Assembly: GCA_030035585.1 (NCBI GenBank)
Contig: CM057462.1
Coordinates: forward strand, 94,137,234 to 94,201,233
Length of the DNA stretch: 64,000 nucleotides
Source: Dugong dugon
Lineage: Eukaryota > Chordata > Mammalia > Sirenia > Dugongidae
Reading direction: 5' to 3'
How positions within the stretch are numbered: the first letter of the stretch is position 1; each line of letters opens with the position of its first letter. Positions 44,141 through 55,564 of the stretch are shown piece after piece. A program made the position numbers and the translations under genes. The notes beneath the pieces are model-generated. The model saw only the letters and a program-made list of their open reading frames with translations. It was not told where the DNA came from and searched no databases.

Positions 44141-44604
44141 TTCCTCCACCCTTTATTAGATAAAGAGGCTCTACTCACATTTTGGATTCTGAATAACATT
44201 TTGAAGGTACCACAGACAGTATTTTCTGAAGAGTTTGAATGTGAGATATGAGAATGGGGTCATGGTTGATACCCAGGGGTTTGGCCTGATCAACTAAGAG
44301 AACACAATGACCATTTCCACCTCTTCTGCTCTGGTAGCCCTGCTTAGCCTCACACATCCTGGAAGCCTCAGTTCTGCTGTCCTTGCTCTCGGGCACCATT
44401 CTTTGTGCTCCTGTGAAACCCTGCACATAGCATTGTCCTTCTCACATGGTATTGAATTTTTTGCTTGTTTGATTTTGCCCCCATCAGTAGAATGAAAAGC
44501 TTTTGGGCAAGGATCATGCATTCTCTTCTGTTTTCCCACCACCTAGTTCAGCGCCTTGCACAAAGCAGGAGGTCAGTAAATTCACGAGTAGGTAAACAGG
44601 TCAG
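44141..44604 (+). other. Intron with L2 3' end
   Basis: 44480-44600 ('gggcaaggatcatgcattct', 'cacctagttcagcgccttgc', 'aggaggtcagtaaa') is an L2 3' segment. The remainder is unique. Confidence 0.55.
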
Positions 44605-45020
44605 GTAGGACACTAGGTTCTTTTACGTATATTTATCTCTGATCATCAGAATAACCCTACACGGTAGATGTTATCTTAATTTTACAGATGAAGAAACTGA
44701 GACACAGAAAGGTTTAAGCAGCTTATCCCAAGAAGCAGCTAATAAATTGCTTAGCTGGAGTTTGGGCCCAGATCTTTGTGATGCCAAAGCCATGTAGTCC
44801 CAACTGTTCTTTAAGTTTATTCATTCAGTATATGGTTGTGTGGGACTTTCCAGGTTTGGCCTTTATTAACTGTGTGACCTCAGCAAGTAAGTTAGCTTAC
44901 TTGTGATAGATGTGTTTCCCATCTGTAAAATATGGATATTAATAGTACCTCCCTCATAGTGTTGTTAGAAAACATTTAGAGTAGTGCCTGGTACGTAGTA
45001 GGCACTCAAATGTTAGCTGC
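44605..45020 (+). repeat. Two MIR SINEs
   Basis: First copy about 44605-44800 ('taaccctacacggtagatgt', 'tacagatgaagaaactgaga'). Second about 44855-45020 ('actgtgtgacctcagcaagt', 'gtgcctggtacgtagtaggc'). Confidence 0.8.
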
Positions 45021-45059
45021 TTTTAGTTATCATTTGTCATTGTTAGTAGGTAGGCTAGA

Positions 45060-45192
45060 AAGAAAGGCCTGGTGATCTGCTTCCAAAAATCAGCCAGCGA
45101 AAACCCTATGGATCACAACAGTCCAATACATTGTACGTGGAGTTGCCATGAGTCGGGACCTGTCTTGATGGCAGCTAACAGCACCAACAAAT
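45060..45192 (+). mobile_element. AfroSINE, 5'-truncated
   Basis: Starts inside the body at 'aaaggcctggtgatctgctt', has 'aaaatcagccagcgaaaacc' and tail 'atgagtcgggacctgtcttg'. The tRNA head is missing. Confidence 0.85.
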
Positions 45193-46164
45193 ACCAGAAT
45201 ACCAGAATACTATTACTACCACAGTGTACACAGCTGTGTACTATGCACTGTGTACGCAGTCTTGTTTAACTCACCCATCTGGCCTTGTAGGAGCTTGTAG
45301 TTAGTTAAAAAGCATGGTGCCTATGGTGAAAGGTTATGAAAGGGCAGCCAGGGAGTGGTCAGCCAGGGAGTGGTTAGTCAGCAGGCAGTCATTTGAGATT
45401 CATGCTAAGTGCAGGGAAGGAGGACAAAAGGAGTTTACAGCTGCTCAACCTGTTATATAACAGCCCTCTCCAGGGCTTCCAGGGCACAGATAGAAAACAG
45501 AAGCCAGGATGGAGATTAGAATGCTTTATTCTATCCATGCCACCATTAGTAGCAGTTAAAATTTCACCTCCATGTCCCAGCTTGATGGGGCTCCTACCAA
45601 TACCTTGCCCTGTAGTAAGGCCCTGTCGTAAATTTCGTAAATCACATTTTAATATTCACACAGAGTCTGTGCTTCATGGAGTCACCCAATGTTAATGGGA
45701 CCCTGGAGAGCAGCAAATTCTGCCTCCTGGTTTTACAGATGAAGAGACTTTGCCCAGAGAGGGAAAGCTGTTTAACAGCATACTCGTATTTGGAACTTGA
45801 ATCTGGTGGTTACTCTCATGGGTTGTGCAGACTCCCAAGTGCCTGGACTCAGGCATGGACGGGATTGGACGCCAACTGTGTGAAGGCGCTGGGAGGAGGG
45901 ATGATGAGTCCATGCAAGTGCTGCCCCCGTGTACCTGGTGAGCTCATGTTTCCGTACCAGAAGCACTGCCAACTGCAGAAGAAGATGCAGACACCCCTAG
46001 GACGCAGCTGCTTCTGCTGCCTGATTCAGATTTGGCAAGGTCTTTCTCTGGGCCCTTTCAGAGTTTACACCTGTCTGTGCACTTTTGGTTATTCCACCAA
46101 CACCTGTACTCTTCTCTTTGCCAAACAGGGAAAATTAGGAATGTGATAGTGAAAGCACATGGAA
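45193..46164 (+). other. Intron, mostly unique
   Basis: A tandem 18-base repeat 'cagccagggagtggt' lies at 45346-45375. MIR traces near 45735-45800. The 156-codon frame at 45676-46146 begins in a MIR-like stretch and has no recognisable protein features. Confidence 0.45.
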
Positions 46165-46590
46165 TTTAAAGCTGAAGAGTCTGGCTCATGTTCTGACCCC
46201 GTTTGTTAGATATTTGGCCTTTACCCAATTACTTAACTTTAACCCCGCCACCTGCCCATTGCCATAGAGTTGATTCAGACTCATAGTGACCCTATAGGAC
46301 AGAGTAGGACTGCCACATGGGGTTTCCAAGGCTGTAATTTTTACAGAAGCAGATCATGAGGTCTTTCCTCCCCTGGAGCTGCTGGTGGGTTTGAACCGCC
46401 AACCTTTCAGTTAGCAGCCTAACAGTTAAATCACCATAGCACCAGGGCTCCTTATTTAACTTTACCGAGCTGCAGTTTCTTCCTGCATAAAAAAGACATG
46501 ATAATATCCACCTCAGCAGGTTGTTGTAAGGATTAAATGAGATAGCACGTATGAAACACCTGGCAGATAAAGTGCTCAATGAACGGTAAC
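46165..46590 (+). repeat. MIR SINE split by an AfroSINE
   Basis: Left part to 46241 ('atttaaagctgaagagtctg', 'acccaattacttaacttta'); right part from 46452 ('taccgagctgcagtttcttc', 'caggttgttgtaaggattaa', 'gtgctcaatgaacggtaac'). Confidence 0.85.
46242..46451 (-). mobile_element. AfroSINE, long form, with TSD
   Basis: Minus orientation: 'ccatagagttgattcagact', 'gctgtaatttttacagaagc', 'accgccaacctttcagttag', head 'gcaccagggctcc'. Flanked by ttacttaacttta (46229-46241) and ttatttaacttta (46452-46464), a 13-base duplication with one difference. It lies inside the MIR. Confidence 0.95.
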
Positions 46591-46662
46591 ACCTCTGTTT
46601 CACTCTTTTCCAGTCCCGCTCCCTCCTCCTCACCCGCCTCCTACCCCTTTTTATTTCTGTGA

Positions 46663-46834
46663 AAAGACCCCTGGTGGCGATTGGAACCTACCAGCCACTC
46701 CGAGGAAGAAAAGACCTGGTGATCTGCTCCCATAAAGATTACAGCCTAGTAAACCCTATGGGGCAGTTCTGCTCTGTCCTGTAGCATCACTATGAGTTGG
46801 AATCAACTCGATGGCACACAACAGTAACAACAGC
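46663..46834 (+). mobile_element. AfroSINE, long form, head deleted
   Basis: 'acccctggtggcgattgg' shows a head missing the A-B box interval; then 'ggtgatctgctcccataaag', 'ggggcagttctgctctgtcc' and 'tggaatcaactcgatggcac'. 14 bases before the next SINE. Confidence 0.88.
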
Positions 46835-46848
46835 AGTCCTCTGTGAAG

Positions 46849-47050
46849 GAGTCCCGGGATGGTGCAAATGCTTAATGTGCTAGGTTGCTAACCGAAGTGT
46901 TGGAAGTTCAAGTCAACCCAGAGGCACCTTGGAAGAAAGCTCTGGCAATCTTCGGAAAATCAGCCATTGAAAACCCTGTGGAGTACAGCTCTGCTGTGAC
47001 ATATATGAGGTCGCCATGAGTCCGAATCAACTGGATGGCAACTGGTTTTT
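46849..47050 (+). mobile_element. AfroSINE, 'tcccgggatgg' type
   Basis: Head 'ggagtcccgggatggtgcaa', 'gttcaagtcaacccagaggc', 'aaaatcagccattgaaaacc', tail 'gaatcaactggatggcaact'. Confidence 0.92.
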
Positions 47051-48489
47051 ATCCTCTGTGAGGCAGTGGGGCGTAGTGCTGAGTTCTTACACATCTCTTG
47101 TCAGAAGCTCCCGAGGGATGTGTAAAGATGCAGATTTTGGACCCAGCCCTTAGAGATTCTGATTCAGAAAAAAATTCATAAATCCGCATTTTTAAATAGG
47201 CAGCCCAGGTTATTTTGATGCAGTGGCCTGGGGCCTACCCTGTCTGATATCAGAACTGACATTTAATCCTCGTAATTTCTTGTACTACCACTTCCTAAGT
47301 CTCTTAGCTTGGGCACGTTACATAACCTCTCCAAGCCTCGTTTCAGCATCTGTAAAATGGGACCAACTCTGCCTTTTTCACAGTGTCCTTGTAAGGGTGA
47401 AATGAAATGGTGTGTGTAAAGCTTCTCACTTGGAGCCTGGCATGTGACGGGAGCCCAGGGCTGTCACATTGGCTTGTGCAGTTGTGCAATACGCAGATGG
47501 GCTTGTTTGAGGGGACGAGCGGGGACTGAGATCAGACACTGAAGGGCTGTGTTACCCTTTTCCATCTTGCACAAAGGTTCTGTATAAGTTAGCTGGAGCC
47601 TCATTTTTTTCCTTTTAAAGAAGAAGACCAAATCTTATTTAAAATGCACCCTTTACCCACTCAGACCATTCTTTGTGTTTGCAGAGGACACATTGTTCAT
47701 GATGGAAGGACACCTGCTTTCAGCCTTGCCTGTCATCCCTCTTTTACCAAAGCCCTTTTTGTGGTTGTCAGTGTTTGTCTTTGAAGTCTCAGAGCCTGTG
47801 AGCACTGATCATGTTATCTGGGATCTAACCGGCACCAGGGGAGACCAGCCACTGCTAATGCCTTATGAGCTGCCTCGGCCACAGCCCTCTCCAAGAAGGC
47901 CGTGATGCTCATTTTGTCAGCGCTACTGTGCTTTTATACCTCAAAGGGACTTGACAATGGACACGTTTCCAAAGTCTGTAGAATGATTCTTTGGGGAAGC
48001 CAGAGAGCGTATTTGCAATGTGGTGGTTCTTTTCCCCTCGTCTGTGCGTTTTTCCACCCCTGGAATGCTTGTGCATTTGGCTGGTGAACTTGAAAATCAA
48101 AGTCTGAGTGGCTGCTGACCCTGAAGACTAGTGTGTGCCTGTGGGATAGTGGGGTTGGGCAGCAGGAAGAGGTAATGTAGGAAAGAGCATCTTAGGCCAT
48201 TTGCCACCATCCCTTTGTGAGATGGCCAAGTCCACGAGGGACCGTGAGCACAGCGGGCCTTCGTTTTCCTCTCCTGGCTGTGAAAGTCTTAGAAGGTAGT
48301 TTTATTAACTTATGTCTTCCCGGCAACTGATGTTTAGCAGATTTTCCCTCCTGGATGTCTGGTTTTAAAAACATCCTCAGATCATACACAGAGCAGATAT
48401 CAGGCCAGGGTCTGGTTTTTCTATTCTCCAGGAGTGCTTTGTGGTTTGACTGGTTTCCCTGTATGTTTTAAGCTTTTAACAAATATGTG
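47051..48489 (+). other. Intron with MER and MIR remnants
   Basis: 47090-47225 ('aagatgcagattttggaccc', 'tagagattctgattcag', 'ccgcatttttaaatagg') is a hAT/MER-type remnant. 47290-47460 is a MIR ('acataacctctccaagcctc', 'catctgtaaaatgggacc'). 47461-48489 is unique and GC-richer without an exon I can support. Confidence 0.5.
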
Positions 48490-48672
48490 TTGCTGTTAGG
48501 TGCTGCCAAGTTGATTTCGACTCATAGTGACCCCCACATAACAGAGTAGAGCTGACCCATAGGGTTTTCTAGGCTGTAATCTTTATCAGTGCAGATTGCC
48601 AGGTCTTTTCACCTGCTGAGACACTGGGTGGGTTTGAACTGCCAACCTTTTGCCACTAGTGCTCCTTAACCA
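48490..48672 (-). mobile_element. AfroSINE, long form
   Basis: Minus orientation; 3' end 'gtgttgctgttaggtgctgc', 'aggctgtaatctttatcagt', 'gaactgccaaccttttgcc', decayed head. The 3' end is GTT-rich like the RTE tail. Confidence 0.85.
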
Positions 48673-48684
48673 ATAAATACAAGG

Positions 48685-48905
48685 TTGCAAAATGCAGTGA
48701 GAAGAACATGGGTGTTGGAGTGAAGCAGACCAGGGGAAGAACTCTGGCTGTGTGACCTGGATTTGTGTCTTGGGTCCTTGGTTTGCTCATCTGTAAAGTG
48801 GGAAAATAAAGCTTACCTGGCAACATAATTACGAGGATTAAATGAGATAATGGATATAAAGCTCTTAGCCCCAGTTCCCAGCAATCAGAAGGTGATTAAT
48901 AAATG
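48685..48905 (+). repeat. MIR SINE
   Basis: 'agaagaacatgggtgttgga', 'ggctgtgtgacctggatttg', 'catctgtaaagtgggaaaat', 'gaggattaaatgagataatg', 'ggtgattaataaatga'. Confidence 0.85.
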
Positions 48906-49999
48906 ATAGCTACTGATATTACTATCTTGTAGCACTTCTTCAATAAAATTGCATTTGGTTTAAGAGTGAAATGGAGCTGTTAGCTTCTTGACAGATTGAA
49001 TTCAGATCAATTCGGTGGCCTTTTTTGGACTATTTACCGTGATAGGCGTCATGCTTGGCGCTTGGTGCAGATATAAGTTAAGCGCTGTCTCTGTTCTCAC
49101 TAAGCTCTTCTTGCACATTCTCAAGTAATTTTGTCTTGGTGCAGCTTCTAGCGAAAGCATCCTCACTCCCTCCCAGTAATTCTGAAGAACTTTCTCTATT
49201 CCCTTGAATGTTAGCTTGGCCTTTAAACCTTCTGGGATCAGAGGACCACTCACCTTTCCAGTCTCAAATCCCACCACTCTCTAACACACCCTCTACATCC
49301 TCCCAAATCCCTAAGGAAGTAGCATGATGTCCTGGCTCCAGTATGTACTGTGGTTGGTGCCTTAGACTAATTTGTACCATCTCAGAGTCCCCCTCCTTTC
49401 TCATCTGTTTAGTGGGGACTGTATCCATCTCTCAGTGTTGGGTGAGGGTTTATGTATGTAAATTCTTTGTCCCAAGAGTAGACAGACCCACACAGACCAG
49501 GCTGCAGGAAATATAAGAGACATAGTAGAATCTGCATTTGCTAAATGCCAAGCAGAGGCAGAGGCCACTGTGAACTCAGGGAGGCTCTATTGTGTTCATT
49601 GATTTTTCTGTGCCCGTTGTGGTACCATTGCTGCAGCCAGTCGGAGTATAGTCTTCAGAAGAGAAGACACACAGACAGCTCTACCCTGTTGCTCTTCCCC
49701 CCTTCAGGCTCTTTATAATAACAGATGATGGCAAAGATGGGTGATGATAATGGCTACTTCTTATTGATATATATATTATATATATGCGAATGTTTGCATA
49801 TCTATTTATTCATTTCATTTCATTTACTTAACAATTACTATCTCATGGATCCCTTACACTGTTATTATGTCCAATTTGCAGATGAGGAAACTGAAGTTCA
49901 GAGAGAGTACATAATGCCCTTGAGCACGTAGAAGTCAGGGAGGGTGGCTGAAATGGTGGTGATGACCCCTCCAAAGCACTGACTTCAGGCCCTTCTGAT
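48906..49999 (+). other. Intron with one MIR
   Basis: 48906-49780 is unique sequence with no exon. 49790-49990 has a MIR copy ('gcagatgaggaaactgaagt') after a tatatat run at 49768-49785. Confidence 0.5.
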
Positions 50000-50515
50000 G
50001 GTTGAGCAACTAGAATGCCAAGGAAATAATTGATTATCTGTCTCCTTGGTAATGTTTAGTATTTGGCTTAGATGCCATTGATGAGTTCAGTTATCATCAT
50101 CTGGGTGAAGAAATGGGTCTCAGAAAATTTAATGCAGCTGGCCGCATTATGCACAGAATTCAATTAAGTCTGTAATTTCCAATTAATGAACCTTTGTGCC
50201 AAGATTGAGGTCATACCATTAATCTTGCTTATGTTTTAAGATTTCCACTGTCATGATTTGCGGTGAAGCCCAGCCGATCTTGTCCGGGTTGTTGGAGCAT
50301 AATTAAGCCAAAAAGACAGCTAGAGCAGTTAGTTAACATGGCAGCCGTAGCGAGACCACATTCCTTTGCTTGCTAAGCCTGCCTCAGGCAGGATGGGGCC
50401 ACATGTGAGGATTTTCATCCGAGGACCAGTTCCTGAGTGTCTGATCTTTGTGCAGTTCAAATCTGTGTACCATAAAAATCTATAGATAAAAGATTTCAGA
50501 GTCCCAGCTGGTGAT
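50000..50515 (+). promoter_or_regulatory. Candidate conserved non-coding element
   Basis: About 500 bases without any recognisable repeat, rich in homeodomain-type cores (attgatta, caattaag, ccaattaatg, cattaatc, cataattaag) and with no frame worth noting. In a long first intron this composition is typical of developmental enhancers. This is inference from composition; conservation was not measured. Confidence 0.35.
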
Positions 50516-50534
50516 CCATGGTGAGAACATTCTA

Positions 50535-51225
50535 TTTTTTTGATTTTATTATTATTTTTTATTTTATTGTTGTGCTTTAAGTGAAAGTTTACAGTTCAAG
50601 TTAGTCTCTTATACAAAAATTTATACATACATTGTTATGTGACCCTAGTTGCTCTCCCTATACTATGACAGCACACTCTTCCTTTCCACCCCTGATTTCC
50701 CGTGTCCATTCAACCACCTGCTGACCCTCTCTGCCTTCTCATATCACCTCTGGACGGGAGCTGCCTGTTTACTCTCATGTATCTACTTGAGCTAAGAAGC
50801 ACACTCTTCACGAGCATCATTTTATGTCCCGTAGTCCAGTCTAATCTTTGAAGAGTTGGCCTTGGGAATGGTTTTAGTTCTGGGTTGACAGAGTCTGGAG
50901 GCCATGCTTTTAGGGTTCCTCCAGTCTCAGACCATTAAGTCTGGTCTTTTTACTAGAATTTGAGCTCTGCACCCCACTTTTCTCATGCTCCATCAGGGAC
51001 TCTCTGTTGTGTTCCCTGTCAGGGCGTTCATTGGTGGTAGTTGGGCACCATCTAGTTCTTCTGGTCTCAGGCTGATACAGTCTGTGGTATATGTGGCCCT
51101 TTCTGTTTCTTGGGCTAATACTTTCCTTGTGACTTTGATGTTCTTCATTCTCCTTTACTCCCCGTGGGTTGGGACCAATTGATGCATCTTAGATGGCTGC
51201 TCGCCAGCTTTTAAGACCCCAGATG
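50535..51225 (-). mobile_element. 5'-truncated L1, 3' UTR only, with TSD
   Basis: Antisense L1 3' UTR beginning with a T-rich poly(A) end, then 'gctttaagtgaaagtttaca', 'gtgaccctagttgctctccc', 'agggactctctgttgtgttc' and ending at 'ttaagaccccagatg'. Flanked by ccatggtgagaacattcta at 50516-50534 and 51226-51244, a perfect 19-base target-site duplication. Confidence 0.95.
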
Positions 51226-51284
51226 CCATGGTGAGAACATTCTAAATGTTCTAGTCTATCCAGCCCTCCTCATGCTCCACCCTT

Positions 51285-51372
51285 AGGAACCCTATGGGAC
51301 AGTTTACTCTGTCCTATAGGGTCGCAATAAGTTGGAATCAACTCGACAGCAACGGGTTTGGTTTGGTTTGGA
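51285..51372 (+). mobile_element. AfroSINE 3' piece
   Basis: 5'-truncated: 'ggaaccctatgggacagttt', 'actctgtcctatagggtcgc', 'tggaatcaactcgacagcaa', 'gggtttggtttggtttgg'. Confidence 0.9.
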
Positions 51373-53409
51373 ATGGTAGATGTTAACAGACATAGTGGAT
51401 TTAATCTTTGCAGTGATTCTATAAGCAAGGTGTCATAGGCTTTTTCTTTGCATAAGGTTATACAGCTACTAAGTGGTCTTTCCACTGAATCTGTGGAAGA
51501 ATGCAGCAGTTCCTTCATGGAGACCATTCCCAAGTGCTTGTTTCTTTCTCTTTCTCCTGTTTGTTTTGTCCTGTAGGATCTCCTCCACTTTGCTATATGG
51601 GAAAAAGAAGGTAGGATCTCACGGGCAAATAATGTTTATTGATTGCCTTCTAGTGATAGAAGCTTCATGATTTCACTGAAACTTCATCACATAAATTAGA
51701 GGAGGTGACTATTCCCATTTACAATTGAGGAAAGGAAGACTTAGAGAGATTAATTAACCTTCCCGCTGTTAAACAGCTTTTAAGGGAGGTGGGGGTCATG
51801 GTCATCAATTCAGGTTCTTTCTACAACATCGTGCTGGTACTAAATGTTTTTTCTCTTTTCCTGGTTCTCCAGGAGTGGTCATTGTCGAGGCAAGGACTAA
51901 TTGGGTCAAGTTCTATATGGAGGGTCAATTCTAGGGGAGAGGGGATCTGAAGAGAAGCTAGGAACCAAACTACTACCCAGCAGGTAAGGGTGTACTTTGG
52001 CCCTAGGGATTTAGTCCATGTCTGCTGTGTGCTGAGACCACACCCAGGTGGCCTCCCAGGTTGGGCCAAGCACTGAAAGCAATCCTTGTCATTGCCTTTG
52101 ATTGAATTTGCTCAGTGTTGGTTTCCCCACACAGCAAAGCAGTGATCATACCTTATGAGACTGTCTGCATAAGCCAAGTCCATACTCGAAGCTATGCCCA
52201 CAAACAATGATGGTTTTCTTTGCCCTTCAGATCAGTGAAATGGAGGAGTTCTCTTTGCACTTAGGTACAGATTTTCCTTCAAATGCTTTTTGTGGTTTTT
52301 TTGTCCTAGTACTCACCTTCAGAATGTTTTTCATTTGCTGTTTAGTTAGCATTGAGACGTGTCCTCACATGGAGTTCGTTTAGCCTCACTGAGCATTTTT
52401 ATGCTTGGCACAACTTACCGCAGAAATTACCTATCAGAGATTCCTACAAATACATTTATGCTGAAGGTATGCCTTGAAATTTTCTTCATGTGCCCTGGGA
52501 TGAAATTTTAGCATTTGAAATGGGCCCTAGAGAATGTGCTATCCCTGGGGAAATCCACTTCTTCAAGGCAATATTAATCTGCTCTTCGAACAGCCTCTTG
52601 GAAATCTGCTGATAAACGTTTTTGTTATTTGGTGTGGCAGTGTGAGGACCAGATCTCACAAGAGGTTATATAGAGAGTTGGTAAAGCCGCTGAAGGTGAT
52701 GGAAGAAAAAGTATTAACGAACTGGGGAAAAAATGGCAGGTCCAAAGCTATATACAGTGTGATCCTATTCTGTGTACATAGGTGTGCACACACACAAACA
52801 CAGAACTAAGAAATGTGAGAACATGCAGTTTTCCGAAATGTTAATTGTAATTACCTTTGGTTGTAGATTTTGAGCAGTTATATTTTCTTCTTTATCTTAA
52901 TTACTTTTCCGTCTGCTTTAGTGGACCTCAGAGCCAGAGAAGCAAGTTTAATTACACCCTACTTCATAATCTTTACACTGCCCAAGTCTCCTCTTTGGTT
53001 TTATTCTAAATTTTCTTTTTTCCTCCCTTCATCCTCAACCCTTATCCACTTTTCTCAGTCATTCACTTTCTTTCTAGTGCTCTTGATATATGTCCTTAAA
53101 TATACCCGTGTTTTTCACATTGAATATGAATGACCTCTGTAATATATATTTTTCCTTAAAAATCTGTATGAAAACCCTTTTTTAAAGTAGAACCTAAAAT
53201 TCACATCTCTGTCTTCTTGCTCCCTCAACTTTTCCTCTCCCCAGACCCACTATCCTGCACTCACAAATGAAGATTTTCTTGACCGGTTGTACTTCCACAT
53301 CAAGAGTCCCAGTGTTATTCATTATTATACATATATTGGTTCATTCCTTCCCTCCAAGCTCTGTGATATATGTTTATAGAGGGAGTTTTCACTCTGACTT
53401 GTCCCAGAT
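51373..53409 (+). other. Intron with one MIR, otherwise unique
   Basis: MIR copy at 51640-51830 ('ttgaggaaaggaagacttag', 'taattaaccttcccgctgtt'). The rest, to 53409, holds no repeat family or exon I can name. Confidence 0.5.
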
Positions 53410-53568
53410 GGGGCCCTGGTGGTGTAGTGGTTAAGAGCTCTGCTGCTAACCAAAAGATTTGCAGTTCGAACATACCAGCCGCTGCTTAGAAACCCTAGGG
53501 GGCAGTTCTGCTCTGTCCTATAGGGTCGCTATGAGTCGGAATTGACTGGATGGCAGCAGGTTTGGTTT
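53410..53568 (+). mobile_element. AfroSINE, short form
   Basis: Head 'ggggccctggtggtgtagtg', 'aaaagatttgcagttcgaac', 'ggggcagttctgctctgtcc', tail 'gtcggaattgactggatgg' then 'caggtttggttttg'. gtccca(a)g lies on each side as a possible short TSD. Confidence 0.93.
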
Positions 53569-55327
53569 TGTCCCAAGTAACTGAGCACAGCTTCTACTTC
53601 TTAGCACAACACAGAGTTTATACAGAGAATGGCCACACAAGGTGGAGAGTCTTATGGCACCAAGCATGGTATTTTGTGGTGATTCATGTGTTTGTCTTAT
53701 CTTCCCAAAACAGACTGAGCTCTACTTAAGGATATAGTGAGAAGAACACAGGCTTTGGAGTCAAAACATTTTTCTTGTCCTGTCAGTTACAGGCTGGATG
53801 ACTTGAGCATCAGTTTCCTCATCTGTCCCTGACATTGTGATTCAGTGGCTCTGGGTTGAGGCCCAGCAATGTATTTTTTTTTCCCAATCTTTTTAAAATT
53901 TATTGAGACTTATTTTATATTGCAGCATATAGCACTTGATAAGAATGTGTATTCTTTAGTTGTTGTGTGCTGTATTCTATAAATGTCAATTAGTTCAATC
54001 TTCTATACCCTTACTAAGGCTTTGTCTACTTCTTTTATTAGTTACAGAGAGAGGGAGTTAAAAATCTGCATCTGTGATCATGGATTTGTCTCTTCCTATT
54101 CTATCAGTTTTTGCTTCATGTATTTTGAAGTTTTGTTATTAAGTGCATATATACTTAAGATTACTTAAGATTATTATGTCTTAAGAATTGATATTTTATT
54201 ATTATGACATATTTCTCTTTATCTCTGGAATATTCTTTGTCCTAAAATTAATATGTCTGATATTTGTCTGATAGCCACAGAAGCTTTCTTTTTCGTACTG
54301 TTTTGCATGGTATATCTTTTCTCATCTTTTTACTTTCAACCTTTTTGACTTTATAATTAAAGTACATCTCTTGTAGACAGCATATAGTTTGGTTTTCTTT
54401 TTAATCCAGTCTGATAATTTCTGCCTTTTAATTGGAGTGTTTAGTGCATTTACATTTAATGTAATTATTGATACGGTTGAGATTAAATCTGCTGTCCTGC
54501 TATTTGTTTTCTGGTTATCCTTTCTCTTTTTTGTTTCTCTGTTCTTCCTTTCTGCCTTGTTTAGATTAATCAAATATTTTTTAATATGAAATTTTATTTC
54601 TTCTACTGGCTTTTTAACTATAGCTCTTGTAATTTTTTTTGTATGTGATTGCTCTGGGGATTACAGTATGCATTCTTTACTTGTCACAGTATTTGGAGTG
54701 CACTGAAAGAATGTTAGAGCAGTAAAATATCATTTACCCTTCATCCATTTTTTGGCTATTTGTGTCATGTATTTTATATCTACATATATAATAACCCCAT
54801 AAAACAATGTTATTATTTTTGTTTGAAATAATGTCTCTCAAAGAAATTAAGATAAGGAAAAAAATAGACTTTTATATTTACCCACACATTTACCATTTCT
54901 CTGGTACTCTTTGTTCCTTCTTCTAGATCCATGTTTTCATCTGCTGACATTTCCCTTAAGCCTGAAGAACTTCCTTTAGTATTTTTTGTGGGGCAGGTCA
55001 GTTGGTAATAAATTCTCTTGCTTTAGTTTATATAAAATTTTATTATTGAATATTTTTATAGTCTATAAAATTCTTGGTTTATAGGGTTTCTTTTTTTCTG
55101 TCAGCACAGTAAAGATGTCATTCAATTGTTTTCCGATGCTGTTTCTGATGAGAAATTAGCCATCCATTCATTATGTTGTTCCCTGTATGTAATGTATCTT
55201 TTTATCTCTCTGCTTCTAAGATTTTCTCTTTGTCTTTAGGTTTCAGAAGTTTGACTTTGATGTGCCTAATGTGGATTCTTTGTGTATTTATCCTGTTTGG
55301 ACTTCGCTGAGGTACTTGGATCTATAA

Positions 55328-55558
55328 TAGTAGCTCTCAACCAGGGAACCAGGGATAATTTTGCTCTCCTAGGGAACATTTGGCAATGTCTGGAGATATT
55401 TTTGTTGTCTCAATTGGAGGGTGAGGGAACTATTGGCATCTAGTTAGTAGAGAGACCAGAGATTAAACATCCTACAATGTCCAGGACAACTCCCTACAAC
55501 AAATAATTATCCAGCCCAAAATGTCGATAGTGCTAAGTGCTGAGGTTGAGAAACCCTG
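55328..55558. mobile_element. Non-autonomous hAT element
   Basis: Terminal inverted repeats 'tagtagctctcaacc' and 'ggttgagaaaccctg' (read inverted: cagggtttctcaacc). Internal 'catttggcaatgtctggaga' and 'aaacatcctacaatgtccag' are typical of a common MER hAT repeat. 8-base target sites atctataa (55320-55327) and atctttaa (now 56363-56370 because of the L1 insertion at its edge) differ at one base. Confidence 0.85.
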
Positions 55559-55564
55559 ATCTTT

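Noticed and set aside
44000-44251. A short His/Thr/Pro-rich frame with regular repeats
   Set aside because: Produced by CA and CTAC microsatellites. The spacing is not that of a CRISPR or a peptide repeat gene.
45676-46146. A 156-codon plus-strand frame
   Set aside because: Begins in MIR-like sequence, no recognisable domain, no splice context; probably chance.
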